From: Chitinophagaceae bacterium
GTDB lineage: Bacteria > Bacteroidota > Bacteroidia > Chitinophagales > Chitinophagaceae
DNA: 64,000 nt
NCBI GenBank assembly: GCA_016721085.1
Contig: JADKJI010000005.1
Span: forward strand, 248,001-312,000
Reading direction: 5' to 3'
In this document: positions 16,771-25,722 of the stretch, in pieces
Layout of the letters: every line of letters starts with the position of its first letter
How positions within the stretch are numbered: position 1 is the stretch's first letter
Notes under the pieces: generated by a model
Told to the model about the DNA's origin: nothing
What the model saw: the letters and a program-made list of their open reading frames with translations, nothing else
The model's database searches: none
Translations under genes and position numbers: made by a program

Positions 16771-17247
16771 TTACAAAATCAGTAACAACCAGAGCACCAG
16801 ACCAACACCTACTCCTATCCAAGCCCATTTAACCCTGTTTTTCTTTTTATCATCATTAATAAGATAAGCAATCAATAATCCAATTAGCCCCAGTAAGAAT
16901 CCAAGTGCAAAACCACCTACATGGAAACCGGATGTACCATCAGCCTTCTTAACAACATTTGCTAATTTCTTACTGTTTACAGTACCATCTGCGTTGATGC
17001 TACCACGTAACTGACGTTGCGCCAGTTTAAAACTCATTCTTTCAGCCAGATTCATTTTATTCCCAGTCAATTGCTGGAAATCTTTAGTACTGATAACTGA
17101 AAGATCAAGGAGAGAAATTTTCGCTCCAGTTTTACCAACTGGTAACATGATAGATGAAGCCTGAGGGTTCTTTTTAGCAGGTGCAACAGTAGCAAATGTG
17201 GAAGCTGCTAATAGTACAGCTGTCAGCACGAGAATGATTTTCTTCAT
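16771..17247 (-). CDS. Exported small protein with C-terminal membrane helices
   Basis: A 158-residue protein with a signal peptide (MKKIILVLTAVLLAASTFATVAPA cut by sequence into a hydrophobic 6-20 stretch), a polar middle with STKDFQQLTGNKMNLAERMSF, and two hydrophobic segments at the end (GFALGFLLGLIGLLIAYLI and WAWIGVGVGLVLWLLLIL) separated by a lysine-rich NDDKKKNRVK turn. I recognise a style of Bacteroidetes cell-envelope protein but no named family. It has its own terminator and stands alone. Confidence 0.7.
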   Translation of the reverse strand: MKKIILVLTAVLLAASTFATVAPAKKNPQASSIMLPVGKTGAKISLLDLSVISTKDFQQLTGNKMNLAERMSFKLAQRQLRGSINADGTVNSKKLANVVKKADGTSGFHVGGFALGFLLGLIGLLIAYLINDDKKKNRVKWAWIGVGVGLVLWLLLIL

Positions 17248-17347
17248 AATCGCTAAGTTTTTTGGTTTACCAAATGTAAGTTTTTCAACAATTCAACCAA
17301 AAATCAATAAAAAAACTTGAATCAATGTTGTTGCAGGAAACAAGACC

Positions 17348-18604
17348 CTATTTTCCGGACTTACCCCTCTTATTACTTGCAAGTTCATCCAATGACTCTA
17401 TGATGATGCTACAAGCCTTTTTTATTTCTTTTTCTGTGATCGTTAACGGGGGGGCTATTCGCAAACATTCTGGAGCAAACAAAAACCAATCACTAAGTAG
17501 CCCTTTGGATAGACATAATTGAATCACTTTCTTATTAGTCTCGAAACTATCTAGCTCCATTGCCATCAGCAATCCACTCGACCGTAAATGCTTAATGGAC
17601 TTATGTTTCAATAAGGATCTGAAAAGTTTTTCCTTTTGTTTTACTCCCTTAACCAATTCTTCTTTCAGAATAACTTTTAAGGATGCCAGTCCTGCTGCAC
17701 AACAAACCGGATGCCCTCCGAATGTGGTGATATGACCTAATACCGGATTATCTGTAAACCCCTGCATCAATTTATGGCTAGCTACGAATGCACCGAGTGG
17801 CATTCCTCCACCCAAGGCTTTACCCAATAAAATAACATCAGGTACTATCTTGAATTTCTCAAAAGCCCAGAGAGTTCCAGTCCTTCCAAAACCGGTTTGT
17901 ATTTCATCAAGTATCAGTAAGGTACCTGTATCGGTACATTTCTTTCGAAGCGCCTGCATCCATTCCACATCAGGAACAATAACACCCTTTTCAGCCTGGA
18001 CAGATTCGGCAATTACGCAGGCTGTTGTTTCATTGATAGCTTCAATAGCTTCTTTTGAATTATAGGAAAGATGTCTTACCCCTGGTAATAAAGGCCGGAA
18101 GGCATTTCTCCAGTATTCATCTCCCATTACACTCAATGCTCCCTGTGTGCTTCCATGATAGCTATGCTGGAAAGCGATCATGCCAGTTCTTCCGGTTATT
18201 CGCTTCGCCAACTTCATAGCTCCTTCTGTGGCTTCCGCTCCGGAGTTCGTGAAATAAACACAATCAAGGGTAGTTGGTAAATTACTGGCTAACAAATGCG
18301 CATACTGCACTTGTGGACTCTCCACCATCTCTCCATAAACAAGAAGATGCAGATATTCATCGGCCTGTTTCTTTATTGCTTTCACCACTTTCGGATGCCG
18401 ATGCCCTACATTACAAACACTGATTCCAGCAATAAGGTCGATATATTTCTTATCATTCTTATCGGTAAGTATACTCCCCTTTGCTTTAACTATTTCCAAA
18501 GCCATAGGAGCAGCAGATGTCTGCGCCACATGACGGAAGAAAAGTTCCTTATCGGTGCCTCCCATGCGGAGAGGAGTCTGCTTACTGTCCCTTTTTTGTT
18601 TCAT
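17348..18604 (-). CDS. Class III (acetylornithine/GABA-type) aminotransferase
   Basis: A 418-residue PLP enzyme of the class III aminotransferase family. TNSGAEATEGAMKLAKR (about 119-135) binds the cofactor phosphate, FQHSYHGST precedes the ring-stacking site, LDEIQTGFGRTG holds the PLP-contacting Asp (233), and Lys262 in LLGKALGGGMPLG is the Schiff-base lysine. Relatives transaminate acetylornithine, ornithine, GABA, diaminobutyrate or similar omega-amines; the substrate is not clear here. It is separate from the argD copy at 46082, so a degradative or different omega-amine role is plausible. Confidence 0.88.
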   Translation of the reverse strand: MKQKRDSKQTPLRMGGTDKELFFRHVAQTSAAPMALEIVKAKGSILTDKNDKKYIDLIAGISVCNVGHRHPKVVKAIKKQADEYLHLLVYGEMVESPQVQYAHLLASNLPTTLDCVYFTNSGAEATEGAMKLAKRITGRTGMIAFQHSYHGSTQGALSVMGDEYWRNAFRPLLPGVRHLSYNSKEAIEAINETTACVIAESVQAEKGVIVPDVEWMQALRKKCTDTGTLLILDEIQTGFGRTGTLWAFEKFKIVPDVILLGKALGGGMPLGAFVASHKLMQGFTDNPVLGHITTFGGHPVCCAAGLASLKVILKEELVKGVKQKEKLFRSLLKHKSIKHLRSSGLLMAMELDSFETNKKVIQLCLSKGLLSDWFLFAPECLRIAPPLTITEKEIKKACSIIIESLDELASNKRGKSGK

Positions 18605-18735
18605 GTTTCAAAATTCAAAGGTCAAAAGTAAAAAGTAAAAAGGATGCAAATCCAAAAAACCGAATAAATTGCGGAATAAGTAATGTTTGACTTTTGACTT
18701 TTGACTTTTGACTTTTGACTTTTGCTTTGCTTTTT
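18605..18735. repeat. D-family words and a heptamer tandem repeat
   Basis: Left words TTCAAAGGTCAAAAGTAAAAAG (in two parts from 18607) face a run of five TTTGACT heptamers (18686-18720) plus a decayed sixth. The two parts are reverse complements, so the region between the two divergent genes can form a hairpin. No gene is visible. Confidence 0.7.
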
Positions 18736-18755
18736 TATAATTTTTAATTTAACCC

Positions 18756-19277
18756 ATGCCAACCATCCTCCACGTCGACGGAACCTATCCCACTTTCGGA
18801 ACTAACTGTTTCATCGCCCCCAATGCTACCATTGTTGGTGATGTGGTAATGGGTAATGACGGAAGTATCTGGTTCAATGCTGTAATAAGAGGAGATGTGA
18901 ACAGTATAAGGATGGGTGATAAAGTGAATATCCAGGATGGAGCGGTTATTCATTGTACGTTCAAGAAAACAAAGACGATACTAGGAAACAATGTGTCGGT
19001 TGGGCATAATGCCATCATCCACGGCTGTACCATTCACGACAATGTGTTGGTGGGCATGGGAGCGATAATTATGGACAATGCCGTTGTTCATAGTAATACC
19101 ATCATAGCCGCAGGGGCGGTGGTGCTCGAAGGCACTATTTGTGAAGCCGGAAGCATTTATGCCGGTGTTCCAGCTAAAAAAGTAAAGACTATCCAGGAAG
19201 ACCAAATTCATGGCGAAATAGACAGAATAGCAAACAATTACGTGCGTTATGCCGACTGGTTCCGCGACCAGGTTTGA
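18756..19277 (+). CDS. Gamma-carbonic anhydrase family protein
   Basis: A 173-residue left-handed beta-helix protein built from hexapeptide repeats ([LIV]-G-x4). The three metal-binding histidines of gamma-class carbonic anhydrases are present: His66 (AVIHCT), His84 (SVGHNAIIHG) and His89. Family members hydrate CO2 with Zn or Fe, but many bacterial relatives (YrdA/PaaY type) have uncertain or other activity. It ends with GSIYAGVPAKKVKTI and a short helix that caps the trimer. It is monocistronic. Confidence 0.9.
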   Translation: MPTILHVDGTYPTFGTNCFIAPNATIVGDVVMGNDGSIWFNAVIRGDVNSIRMGDKVNIQDGAVIHCTFKKTKTILGNNVSVGHNAIIHGCTIHDNVLVGMGAIIMDNAVVHSNTIIAAGAVVLEGTICEAGSIYAGVPAKKVKTIQEDQIHGEIDRIANNYVRYADWFRDQV

Positions 19278-19297
19278 CCCCCCAAAGCACTCCCCTA

Positions 19298-19328
19298 TTG
19301 CATTCACCGGATAATATTATTAGATTTA
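19298..19328 (+). promoter_or_regulatory. Candidate promoter for the small lipoprotein gene
   Basis: TTG (19298-19300), exactly 20 bases, then TAGATTTA (19321-19328, 7/8 match to TAnnTTTG). The predicted start is about 25 bases before the ATG at 19358. Confidence 0.4.
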
Positions 19329-19357
19329 ATTACGTTAGATAGAAGAAATTGAATCTT

Positions 19358-19546
19358 ATGAAATTGAGCCGGCCCTCCCTGCTATGGTTATTCCTCGCCT
19401 GTTTCCTCGTAATGGGCAGTTCCTGTAGTTTATGGAATAAAGTTTTTGGACCAAAATATGGTTGTCCGGCTAATGGAAAAAGTGTGGGTGCAGAAAGGAT
19501 TCTAAAAGGTGATAAAGTGCCTAAAGCAAAGAAATTCAAAGCTTGA
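19358..19546 (+). CDS. Small lipoprotein of unknown function
   Basis: A 62-residue protein. Residues 1-23 are a hydrophobic signal ending LVMGSSC, a lipobox-like site with the lipidated cysteine near residue 23. The mature part is only about 40 residues, lysine-rich (GDKVPKAKKFKA), with one further cysteine (KYGCPANGK). The ATG is chosen over a TTG three codons upstream. I do not recognise a family. Confidence 0.6.
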   Translation: MKLSRPSLLWLFLACFLVMGSSCSLWNKVFGPKYGCPANGKSVGAERILKGDKVPKAKKFKA

Positions 19547-19599
19547 CACCAGGTTGAACAAAATTGTTCGTACCTATTAGATAACCTAAATCCGTTTGT

Positions 19600-19932
19600 A
19601 TGAGTCTTACCCTACGCACCGACTTCGGCTGCACTGAAGCCATCATAGATGACGATTGTGGCCTGAAACGTTTTTATGAAGTGGCGAATATTCTCTCCGA
19701 CGATCTGGAGATCCGCTTCAGCCATAAAGAAGATGATTTTGATACCCTTACCTGGGATTTCATCTATAAACATCATCCATTAACTCTTCATTACAATATT
19801 TATACGGGCATTTCCATTTACCCCAATAAATTCAGGGAAGCTCCCCGTAAAGACAATGATGCTGTAATTGAAGTAGCTAAATTTCTGGAGAATAAATTAA
19901 TGATTCATTCGGCTAAGAGATACCTCTCCTGA
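19600..19932 (+). CDS. Conserved hypothetical protein, 110 residues
   Basis: A soluble acidic protein of 110 residues with no signal peptide. Predicted mixed alpha/beta, with an aromatic stretch FDTLTWDFIYKHHPLTLHYNIYTGISIY in the middle and a C-terminal helix. A clear intrinsic terminator follows at 19954-20000, and codon use looks like its neighbours, so I take it as real. I do not recognise a family. Confidence 0.6.
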   Translation: MSLTLRTDFGCTEAIIDDDCGLKRFYEVANILSDDLEIRFSHKEDDFDTLTWDFIYKHHPLTLHYNIYTGISIYPNKFREAPRKDNDAVIEVAKFLENKLMIHSAKRYLS

Positions 19933-19953
19933 TAGCCTGCCATATAACGTATT

Positions 19954-20000
19954 GCTGAAATGATTTTTGCTTTTGCATTGTATCATTTCAGCTTTTTTTT
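19954..20000 (+). terminator. Intrinsic terminator
   Basis: GCTGAAATGAT (19954-19964) pairs with ATCATTTCAGC (19982-19992) and is followed by eight T. It ends the 19600-19932 gene before the convergent rsgA. Confidence 0.8.
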
Positions 20001-20002
20001 GC

Positions 20003-20932
20003 TCAATAGTTATTCGTTTCTATTGATTCTAGAATATTATAATAACTAACAAAGCGGTCTTCAGAAATCTTCCCGTCAATCACCGCTTGTTTCACTGCGC
20101 AACCAGGTTCATTTATATGCAGGCAGTTGTTGAACTGGCAACCTTGTAATACGTCACGCATCTCTGGAAAATAATGTGAGAGCTCTTGTTTAGATATATC
20201 CACTAAACCAAATTCACGCATACCAGGAGTATCAATGATTTTCCCACCCGATGCCAAATCATACATTTCGGCAAATGTAGTAGTATGTAATCCTTTCCCA
20301 CTCCAACCACTTACATCCTGTGTACGTAAATTCAATTCAGGCAATAAACCATTAAGTAAAGAGGATTTACCAACTCCACTATGTCCACTTATCAGAGTTA
20401 TTTTATTTAGTAGTTGCTCCCTTAATTCTTCCACTCCTTTATTTTCTTTCATACTTATGAGGAACACCTTATAACCAACAGCTTCATACATTTCCTTCAT
20501 CATCTCAAACTTCTCCATCTCTTTTGCCTTATACAAATCGGATTTATTGAAGACAACAAGTGCCGGTACATGATACGCTTCGGATGCAACCAGAAAACGA
20601 TCTATAAAACCTTGCGATGTTCTAGGCTCTTTTAATGTGGCTAGTAATAAAGATTGATCAAGATTGGAAGCAATTATATGGTGTTGATGACGACCTTTAG
20701 GACTTTGTCGGTTTATATAGTTTTTACGCGGAAGTATATCGGTGATCATAGCCCCGCTCTCTCCTTCATTCTCAGACTCTAATATCACTTCATCGCCAAC
20801 TGCAATTGGATTGGTGGAGGTGATGCCATCGAGCTTAAAAATACCCTTCATACGGGCAGTCCATATTTTTCCTGTGGCTATATCCTTTACAGTATACCAG
20901 CTACCAGTTGATTTATATACCAATGCTTTCAT
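20003..20932 (-). CDS. rsgA: Ribosome small subunit-dependent GTPase A
   Basis: A 309-residue circularly permuted GTPase that helps late assembly of the 30S subunit. An OB-fold (residues 1-70) is followed by the permuted G motifs: NKSD (129-132, G4) comes before the P-loop GHSGVGKS (183-190, G1) and DTPG (234-237, G3). The C-terminal zinc site is C265, C270, H272 and C278 in GCQFNNCLHINEPGC. Length and order match RsgA/YjeQ. It follows batA by 46 bases. Confidence 0.96.
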   Translation of the reverse strand: MKALVYKSTGSWYTVKDIATGKIWTARMKGIFKLDGITSTNPIAVGDEVILESENEGESGAMITDILPRKNYINRQSPKGRHQHHIIASNLDQSLLLATLKEPRTSQGFIDRFLVASEAYHVPALVVFNKSDLYKAKEMEKFEMMKEMYEAVGYKVFLISMKENKGVEELREQLLNKITLISGHSGVGKSSLLNGLLPELNLRTQDVSGWSGKGLHTTTFAEMYDLASGGKIIDTPGMREFGLVDISKQELSHYFPEMRDVLQGCQFNNCLHINEPGCAVKQAVIDGKISEDRFVSYYNILESIETNNY

Positions 20933-20978
20933 GCCACACGAAAGTACAGTAAAGGAGGGAATTGAGACATAGTTGACA

Positions 20979-21983
20979 TCAGGGGAATTTCCGGAATATG
21001 GTATAGCGCAATACCATTTCTAACAAAAGGAAGAAAGCGGCCGCTAAGGCAAAGGGATGAAATTTCTCAGTATATCGCTTAAGGGCGGTTACTTCTATCT
21101 TTGAACGCTCAAGCTTATCGATCTCAGAATAGATACTCCGAAGGCTCTCTGTATCCCTGGCCCGGAAATATAATCCGCCCGATTCCACAGCTATAGCTCT
21201 TAACAACTTCTCATCAATATTCACTTTCTGCATTTGGGTGGTGGGGCCATTTTCTGTCATAACAGGTACGGGAGCATAGCCATCCGTTCCTACCCCTATT
21301 GTATACACGCGTATGCCATAATTTTTAGCCATCAAGCGGGGTTCTGTAGGAGAAATACGTCCCCCCTGATCTTCACCATCCGTAAGAAGGATAACAATTT
21401 TCGTTTTGACGGTTGAATTCTTTAGTCGCGCAATACTGATACCCAATCCATCACCTATTGCGGTTCCGTCTTCCAAAACGCCGCGCTGTATATTGTACAG
21501 TTGCGAACGTAATACTTCTTTATCTGTAGTAAGAGGAACCAGGGTAAAGCTTTCACCTGAGAATATGACAACGCCTATCCTATCGGTTGTTCTACTGGCC
21601 ACAAAATCTGCCGCCACCTGCTTGGAAGCTTCCAATCGGTCGGGCAATAAGTCTTGTGCCATCATACTACCACTAACATCAATGCAAAGTATGATATCAA
21701 TACCTTCCCCACTTTTCAATTCTTCATCATTTCTTGTTTGGGGCCGGGCTAATGCAATAATCAGACTGCTTATTGCCAGCAATCGAAACACCAGTAAGCT
21801 ATGTCTTAGACCTGTTTTCCAGGAAGAAGCATAAACAAATTGTGAGGAAGAAGAAACATTAAAAGCCGCTTGTTGTTTTCGTTGCCTGAACAGATACCAA
21901 ATCACCATTAGAGGCAATAAGGCAAACCCCAGAAAAACCCAGGGCCAGGCGAATGTTATATGTTGATACCAATTATATAGCAC
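20979..21983 (-). CDS. batA: BatA-type von Willebrand A domain membrane protein
   Basis: A 334-residue inner-membrane protein: helices at about 12-30 and 62-80, a periplasmic/cytosolic VWA domain, and a last helix near 308-325. The metal-ion site is DVSGSM (102-107), with LTDGEDQGG further on. The reading frame starts with GTG directly after the TAA of the preceding gene; later ATG codons would remove the first helix. BatA is usually encoded with MoxR, DUF58, BatB, a TPR BatC and BatD; here the series stops after BatA. Such clusters are linked to chaperoning or envelope stress, without a settled mechanism. Confidence 0.9.
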   Translation of the reverse strand: MLYNWYQHITFAWPWVFLGFALLPLMVIWYLFRQRKQQAAFNVSSSSQFVYASSWKTGLRHSLLVFRLLAISSLIIALARPQTRNDEELKSGEGIDIILCIDVSGSMMAQDLLPDRLEASKQVAADFVASRTTDRIGVVIFSGESFTLVPLTTDKEVLRSQLYNIQRGVLEDGTAIGDGLGISIARLKNSTVKTKIVILLTDGEDQGGRISPTEPRLMAKNYGIRVYTIGVGTDGYAPVPVMTENGPTTQMQKVNIDEKLLRAIAVESGGLYFRARDTESLRSIYSEIDKLERSKIEVTALKRYTEKFHPFALAAAFFLLLEMVLRYTIFRKFP

Positions 21984-22886
21984 TTAAGGATTTTGGCGGT
22001 TAAGGGTAGTGATTGCTTTTTCTATTTCTTCAATATTCTTGAGATGATCTTCTTTTCCAGGAAGATATCTTGCGAATTTTACAAAATCTGCCATTCTAAG
22101 AGTCTGGAACAAAGGAAGGATGGATTCTTGCGAAAGTCCTGAACTTCTCAGATAATGAATCATCTCTTCATTTGTTTTCTGGCTCGATGGCCATTGACGG
22201 CTTCCTGCCAGATATTTCTTTAATACATCGTTGAGATCAGTATAGAAGGGTTTCATCTGCAAAGCTTCATCCGGCAACTTCTTTCGTAATTGTTCTAATG
22301 TATTTATTGCTTCTTCGTATGGAGATAGCTTTGAAACAATACTTGTAGTCTGTTGCGTTGTTTTCTTCCTTCGCAATAAAATGATGATGGCTACAATCAC
22401 CAAAACGGTCATTCCAATAAGTATGATCCATTTCTTGTCGAACTTTTTGATGGATTCAACATCAACAATCGGTTTTATATCCCTATAATCATCAGTTGGG
22501 TTTTGGGGTATGTATACTACTCTTACTCCAACCGTATCTGTTGCATATGATTTTCCCTTCACTGAAATTTTTATGGGAGGAATCACCCAATAACCAGAAT
22601 CATAACTGGTAACAGCTAACACTTGCACAATCTTCTTTCCATCTACAGCATCTGTAGTTTCCGGTTTCCCTTTTTCCACCCATTCAAAATGTGCCAATGA
22701 ATCAGGAATTTTCCAGGTGAGGGTTTCGCCCATAGGTAATCGGGCTTCCACACTGATGCGCAAGGTTTCACCAATGAGAATACTATCCTTATCCACCCTT
22801 GCTTTCACCAATACCTGCGACTGCGCAGTATACTGCAGCAAAACAATAAGTAAAAATCCAAGCCTGTATTTCCTCGAAACGTTCAT
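21984..22886 (-). CDS. BatD-like / DUF4381-type membrane protein
   Basis: A 300-residue protein with a signal peptide (1-23), an Ig-like periplasmic domain of about 115 residues (KDSILIGETLRISVEARLP, YDSGYWVIPPIKI), one membrane helix (about 153-170, ILIGMTVLVIVAIIILLRR) and a cytosolic helical tail (YEEAINTLEQLRKKLP, YTDLNDVLKKYLAGSRQW). This is the layout of the BatD-related protein that sits between DUF58 and BatA in Bacteroidetes. It is 2 bases from the DUF58 stop and abuts batA, so all three are co-translated. Confidence 0.8.
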   Translation of the reverse strand: MNVSRKYRLGFLLIVLLQYTAQSQVLVKARVDKDSILIGETLRISVEARLPMGETLTWKIPDSLAHFEWVEKGKPETTDAVDGKKIVQVLAVTSYDSGYWVIPPIKISVKGKSYATDTVGVRVVYIPQNPTDDYRDIKPIVDVESIKKFDKKWIILIGMTVLVIVAIIILLRRKKTTQQTTSIVSKLSPYEEAINTLEQLRKKLPDEALQMKPFYTDLNDVLKKYLAGSRQWPSSQKTNEEMIHYLRSSGLSQESILPLFQTLRMADFVKFARYLPGKEDHLKNIEEIEKAITTLNRQNP

Positions 22887-22888
22887 AA

Positions 22889-23758
22889 TTATCGGTTCCT
22901 GCCTATAAAGAATTTCTGAAGTACTTTAACATAGTCTTCGTCGGTACGAATATGCAACAGATCACAACCTGCTTTCACAAAACTGTTCTTACATGTTTCC
23001 GTATGCTGGAAGAAAGCGGATTGATACTGATGTCTTGTTGTAAAATCGTGAGAGTCTACCAACAAACGCTTCCCTGTCTCCGGATCTTCAGCCTCTAATA
23101 ACCCGATATCGGGTAAGTTCATATCCATCTTATCATATAGCTTGATGCCAATAACATCGTGTTTCTTACCAGCCACTTTTATTGCGTCATCAAAACTATT
23201 GTCGATAAAATCACTTAAGATGAAGGTGATACATTTCTGTCTGGTGGAATTATTAAACCGTCGTAATGCTTCTCCCAATTTTGTGCCCTTGCCCTTCGGC
23301 ACTGCTGTGAGCAATTCACGAACCATATACAAAACATGATCACGTCCTTTTTTAGGGGGAATGAATTTCTCTACCACATCACTATAGAATATCAATCCCA
23401 CTTTATCATTATTACTGATTGCAGAAAAAGCCAACACAGCAGCTATCTCATTAATCATATCTTTCTTCCTTGCATGTGTAGTACCGAATAAGGAACTGGC
23501 ACTTACATCCACCAATAACATCACACTCAATTCCCTTTCTTCCTCAAACACTTTACTGAAAGGATGGTTGAATCTTGCCGATACATTCCAATCAATAAAC
23601 CGTATATCGTCACCAGCATGATACTCTTTCACTTCCTTAAACAACATACCCCTTCCCTTGAAGGCACTATGATACTCCCCGGTAAACAGGTGCCTCGTGA
23701 GCTTCTTGCTCTTGATTTCGAGTTCACGAACCTTTTTTAGTATCTCCGCTGTAGTCAC
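22889..23758 (-). CDS. DUF58 domain protein
   Basis: A 289-residue cytosolic protein. GEYHSAFKGRGMLFKEVKEY, then DDIRFIDWNVSARF (about 55-68) is the DUF58 signature, and LLVDVSASSLFG is a degenerate VWA metal site that retains DxSxS. It begins with GTG. It follows moxR after a 202-base gap filled by repeats, and is nearly fused to the next gene. DUF58 proteins act with MoxR AAA ATPases, probably as adaptor or client partners. Confidence 0.9.
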   Translation of the reverse strand: MTTAEILKKVRELEIKSKKLTRHLFTGEYHSAFKGRGMLFKEVKEYHAGDDIRFIDWNVSARFNHPFSKVFEEERELSVMLLVDVSASSLFGTTHARKKDMINEIAAVLAFSAISNNDKVGLIFYSDVVEKFIPPKKGRDHVLYMVRELLTAVPKGKGTKLGEALRRFNNSTRQKCITFILSDFIDNSFDDAIKVAGKKHDVIGIKLYDKMDMNLPDIGLLEAEDPETGKRLLVDSHDFTTRHQYQSAFFQHTETCKNSFVKAGCDLLHIRTDEDYVKVLQKFFIGRNR

Positions 23759-23761
23759 AGG

Positions 23762-23960
23762 AGTTATAAGTTTTAAGTAATAAGTTGTAAGTGTTAAGTA
23801 GTCAGTTGTAAGTTCTAAGTTTTAAGTAAGAAGTTGTAAGTTTTGAGTTAGGAACAAAAGCATTAAGTAATAAAATCAAACAGTTACCTACTATTAAATA
23901 CTTATAACTTATTACTTAAAACTCCTGACTCCCGACTCCTGACTCCCGACTCCCTACTCC
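23762..23960. repeat. C-family inverted words between moxR and DUF58
   Basis: Left words AAGTTTTAAGTAATAAGTTG and variants (23769-23850) face TACTTATAACTTATTACTTA (23907-23926) as reverse complement, followed by a five-fold CGACTCC/CTGACTC run to 23955. The element separates moxR from the rest of its operon. No gene is visible. Confidence 0.75.
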
Positions 23961-24959
23961 TCACGGTACCTGCACCACTCTCAATATCTCATCCACCACA
24001 AACTCCACATTCACACTCTCTGCTTCTGCTTCATAAGTAAGTCCTATACGATGACGCAACACATCTTTAGAAATGCTGCGAACATCTTCGGGGATTACAA
24101 AACCTCTTTTATTCAAAAAGGCTTGTGCTTTTGCTGCAAGTGCTAAATTGATACTGGCCCTTGGTGATCCACCATAGGCTATCAATGGTTTCAGCTTTTC
24201 GAGTTTGTATTGGTCTGGCTTTCGGGTGGCGAAAACAATATCAAGAATATAGTTTTCTATCTTCTCATCCATATACACTTCACGCACTAACTGGCGTGCT
24301 TGCAATATTTCCTGAATCGATACCACTTGTTTCACTTCCGGTGCTTTCATTCCCTGTACATTCTGACGAATGATCATCTGTTCTTCTTTCTTATCCGGAT
24401 AATCAACAATCACTTTCATGATGAATCGGTCTTGCTGTGCTTCTGGTAATGGATAGGTTCCTTCCTGCTCCAACGGGTTTTGTGTTGCAAGTACCAGGAA
24501 AGGCTCATCCAATTTATATGTTGTGTCACCAATAGTTACTTGTCGTTCCTGCATCGCTTCCAGCAAGGCGCTCTGTACTTTTGCCGGGGCACGATTAATT
24601 TCATCGGCCAATATGAAATTGGCGAAGATGGGACCTTTACGTACCAGGAATTCATTCCTTGGCTGGTTATAGATCATAGTACCGATAACGTCGGCTGGCA
24701 GCAAATCGGGGGTAAACTGGATACGACTGAAATGCCCATGCACAGCTTGTGAAAGGGATTTGATGGCAAGGGTTTTTGCCAAACCGGGTACGCCTTCCAA
24801 CAATACATGCCCATTAGCCAAAAGACCTATGAGAAGACGGTCGAGCATATAATGCTGCCCGATAATCACACGGCCTACTTCTTCCCTGAGGCGGTCTACA
24901 AAAACACTTTGCTGCTGGATTTTTTCATTCAATTGCCTGATATCATCTGCGGTATACAT
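23961..24959 (-). CDS. MoxR family AAA+ ATPase
   Basis: A 332-residue AAA+ ATPase. Walker A is GVPGLAKT (56-63), Walker B LADEINRAP (about 117), sensor-1 region LATQNPLEQEGTYPLPEAQQDRF and a C-terminal lid with RASINLALAAKAQA, all classical for MoxR. It presumably remodels the proteins encoded downstream (DUF58, VWA). It opens the moxR-DUF58-batD-like-batA series. Confidence 0.95.
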   Translation of the reverse strand: MYTADDIRQLNEKIQQQSVFVDRLREEVGRVIIGQHYMLDRLLIGLLANGHVLLEGVPGLAKTLAIKSLSQAVHGHFSRIQFTPDLLPADVIGTMIYNQPRNEFLVRKGPIFANFILADEINRAPAKVQSALLEAMQERQVTIGDTTYKLDEPFLVLATQNPLEQEGTYPLPEAQQDRFIMKVIVDYPDKKEEQMIIRQNVQGMKAPEVKQVVSIQEILQARQLVREVYMDEKIENYILDIVFATRKPDQYKLEKLKPLIAYGGSPRASINLALAAKAQAFLNKRGFVIPEDVRSISKDVLRHRIGLTYEAEAESVNVEFVVDEILRVVQVP

Positions 24960-25192
24960 GTAAACGGGGTTTTGCAGTATTACGATTAGTTGCCTGAATT
25001 ACAGGCATGAAAATACGAAGGAGTCGATGCAATATGCTTGCCAAATGGATGAAAGGATACGCCAAAAGTAAAATTAGTTAGGCCTTGAATCACAATATTT
25101 TGCATTCTCAAGAGTTTTAGGAAACTGCCCTATCCAAATAAGGCACGATTTTTAGGCTATTTGTTAGATAAATTGCTCAAAATTTCAAGATT

Positions 25193-25657
25193 ATGAAAAA
25201 ACTGCCAATCTACCTCGTTGTATCCCTTTTCGCTATTGTTGTTAGTTGCAGCAAAAAAAGCAGCGGACCTACAAAAGCAGAATTATTGGTGAGTTCACCC
25301 TGGTTATTTAACAGTACCGGACTTGATGTAAACAAAGACGGATTTGTTGATACCAATTTACCCGCAGGCTATCTGAATAATTGCGACCTCGATAATAGCC
25401 TCACATTTAATGCTGATGGAACAGGTATTGTTGACGAAGGCACTTTGAAATGTGACCCAGGCAACCCACAAACCACTCCATTCACATGGACGTTCAATTC
25501 AAGTGAAACAGTCATCAACTTCCCAAGTGCTGTACTCAATAATATTTCAGGGGATGTAGTAATTCAGAAACTTACCGCCACCGAACTGATTCTTCAAAAA
25601 GAAGTCAATATCGGCGCCCCCACTACCGTGAATATTATCATTAACATGAAACACTAA
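25193..25657 (+). CDS. Lipocalin-like lipoprotein
   Basis: A 154-residue lipoprotein: signal and lipobox VVSCSKK with lipidation at about residue 19, then a small beta-rich domain. LLVSSPWLFNSTG, LTFNADGTGIVDEG and FTWTFNSSET, then LTATELILQ, are the spaced strands seen in lipocalin-like/META-like proteins that many Bacteroidetes carry. Function unknown; probably on the outer or inner membrane, facing the periplasm. Confidence 0.7.
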   Translation: MKKLPIYLVVSLFAIVVSCSKKSSGPTKAELLVSSPWLFNSTGLDVNKDGFVDTNLPAGYLNNCDLDNSLTFNADGTGIVDEGTLKCDPGNPQTTPFTWTFNSSETVINFPSAVLNNISGDVVIQKLTATELILQKEVNIGAPTTVNIIINMKH

Positions 25658-25664
25658 GCATAGC

Positions 25665-25722
25665 ATACCGCATCTAGCACCTAGCCTTAAGCCTTAGGCC
25701 CTAAGCTCTAGGCTAAATACTT
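25665..25722. repeat. B-family words
   Basis: CGCATCTAGCACCTAGCC then TTAAGCCTTAGGCCCTAAGC (up to about 25713) lies between a convergent pair of genes and runs into the nadE stop. The same words recur at 44750, 47228, 47828, 50868 and 50957. Confidence 0.65.
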
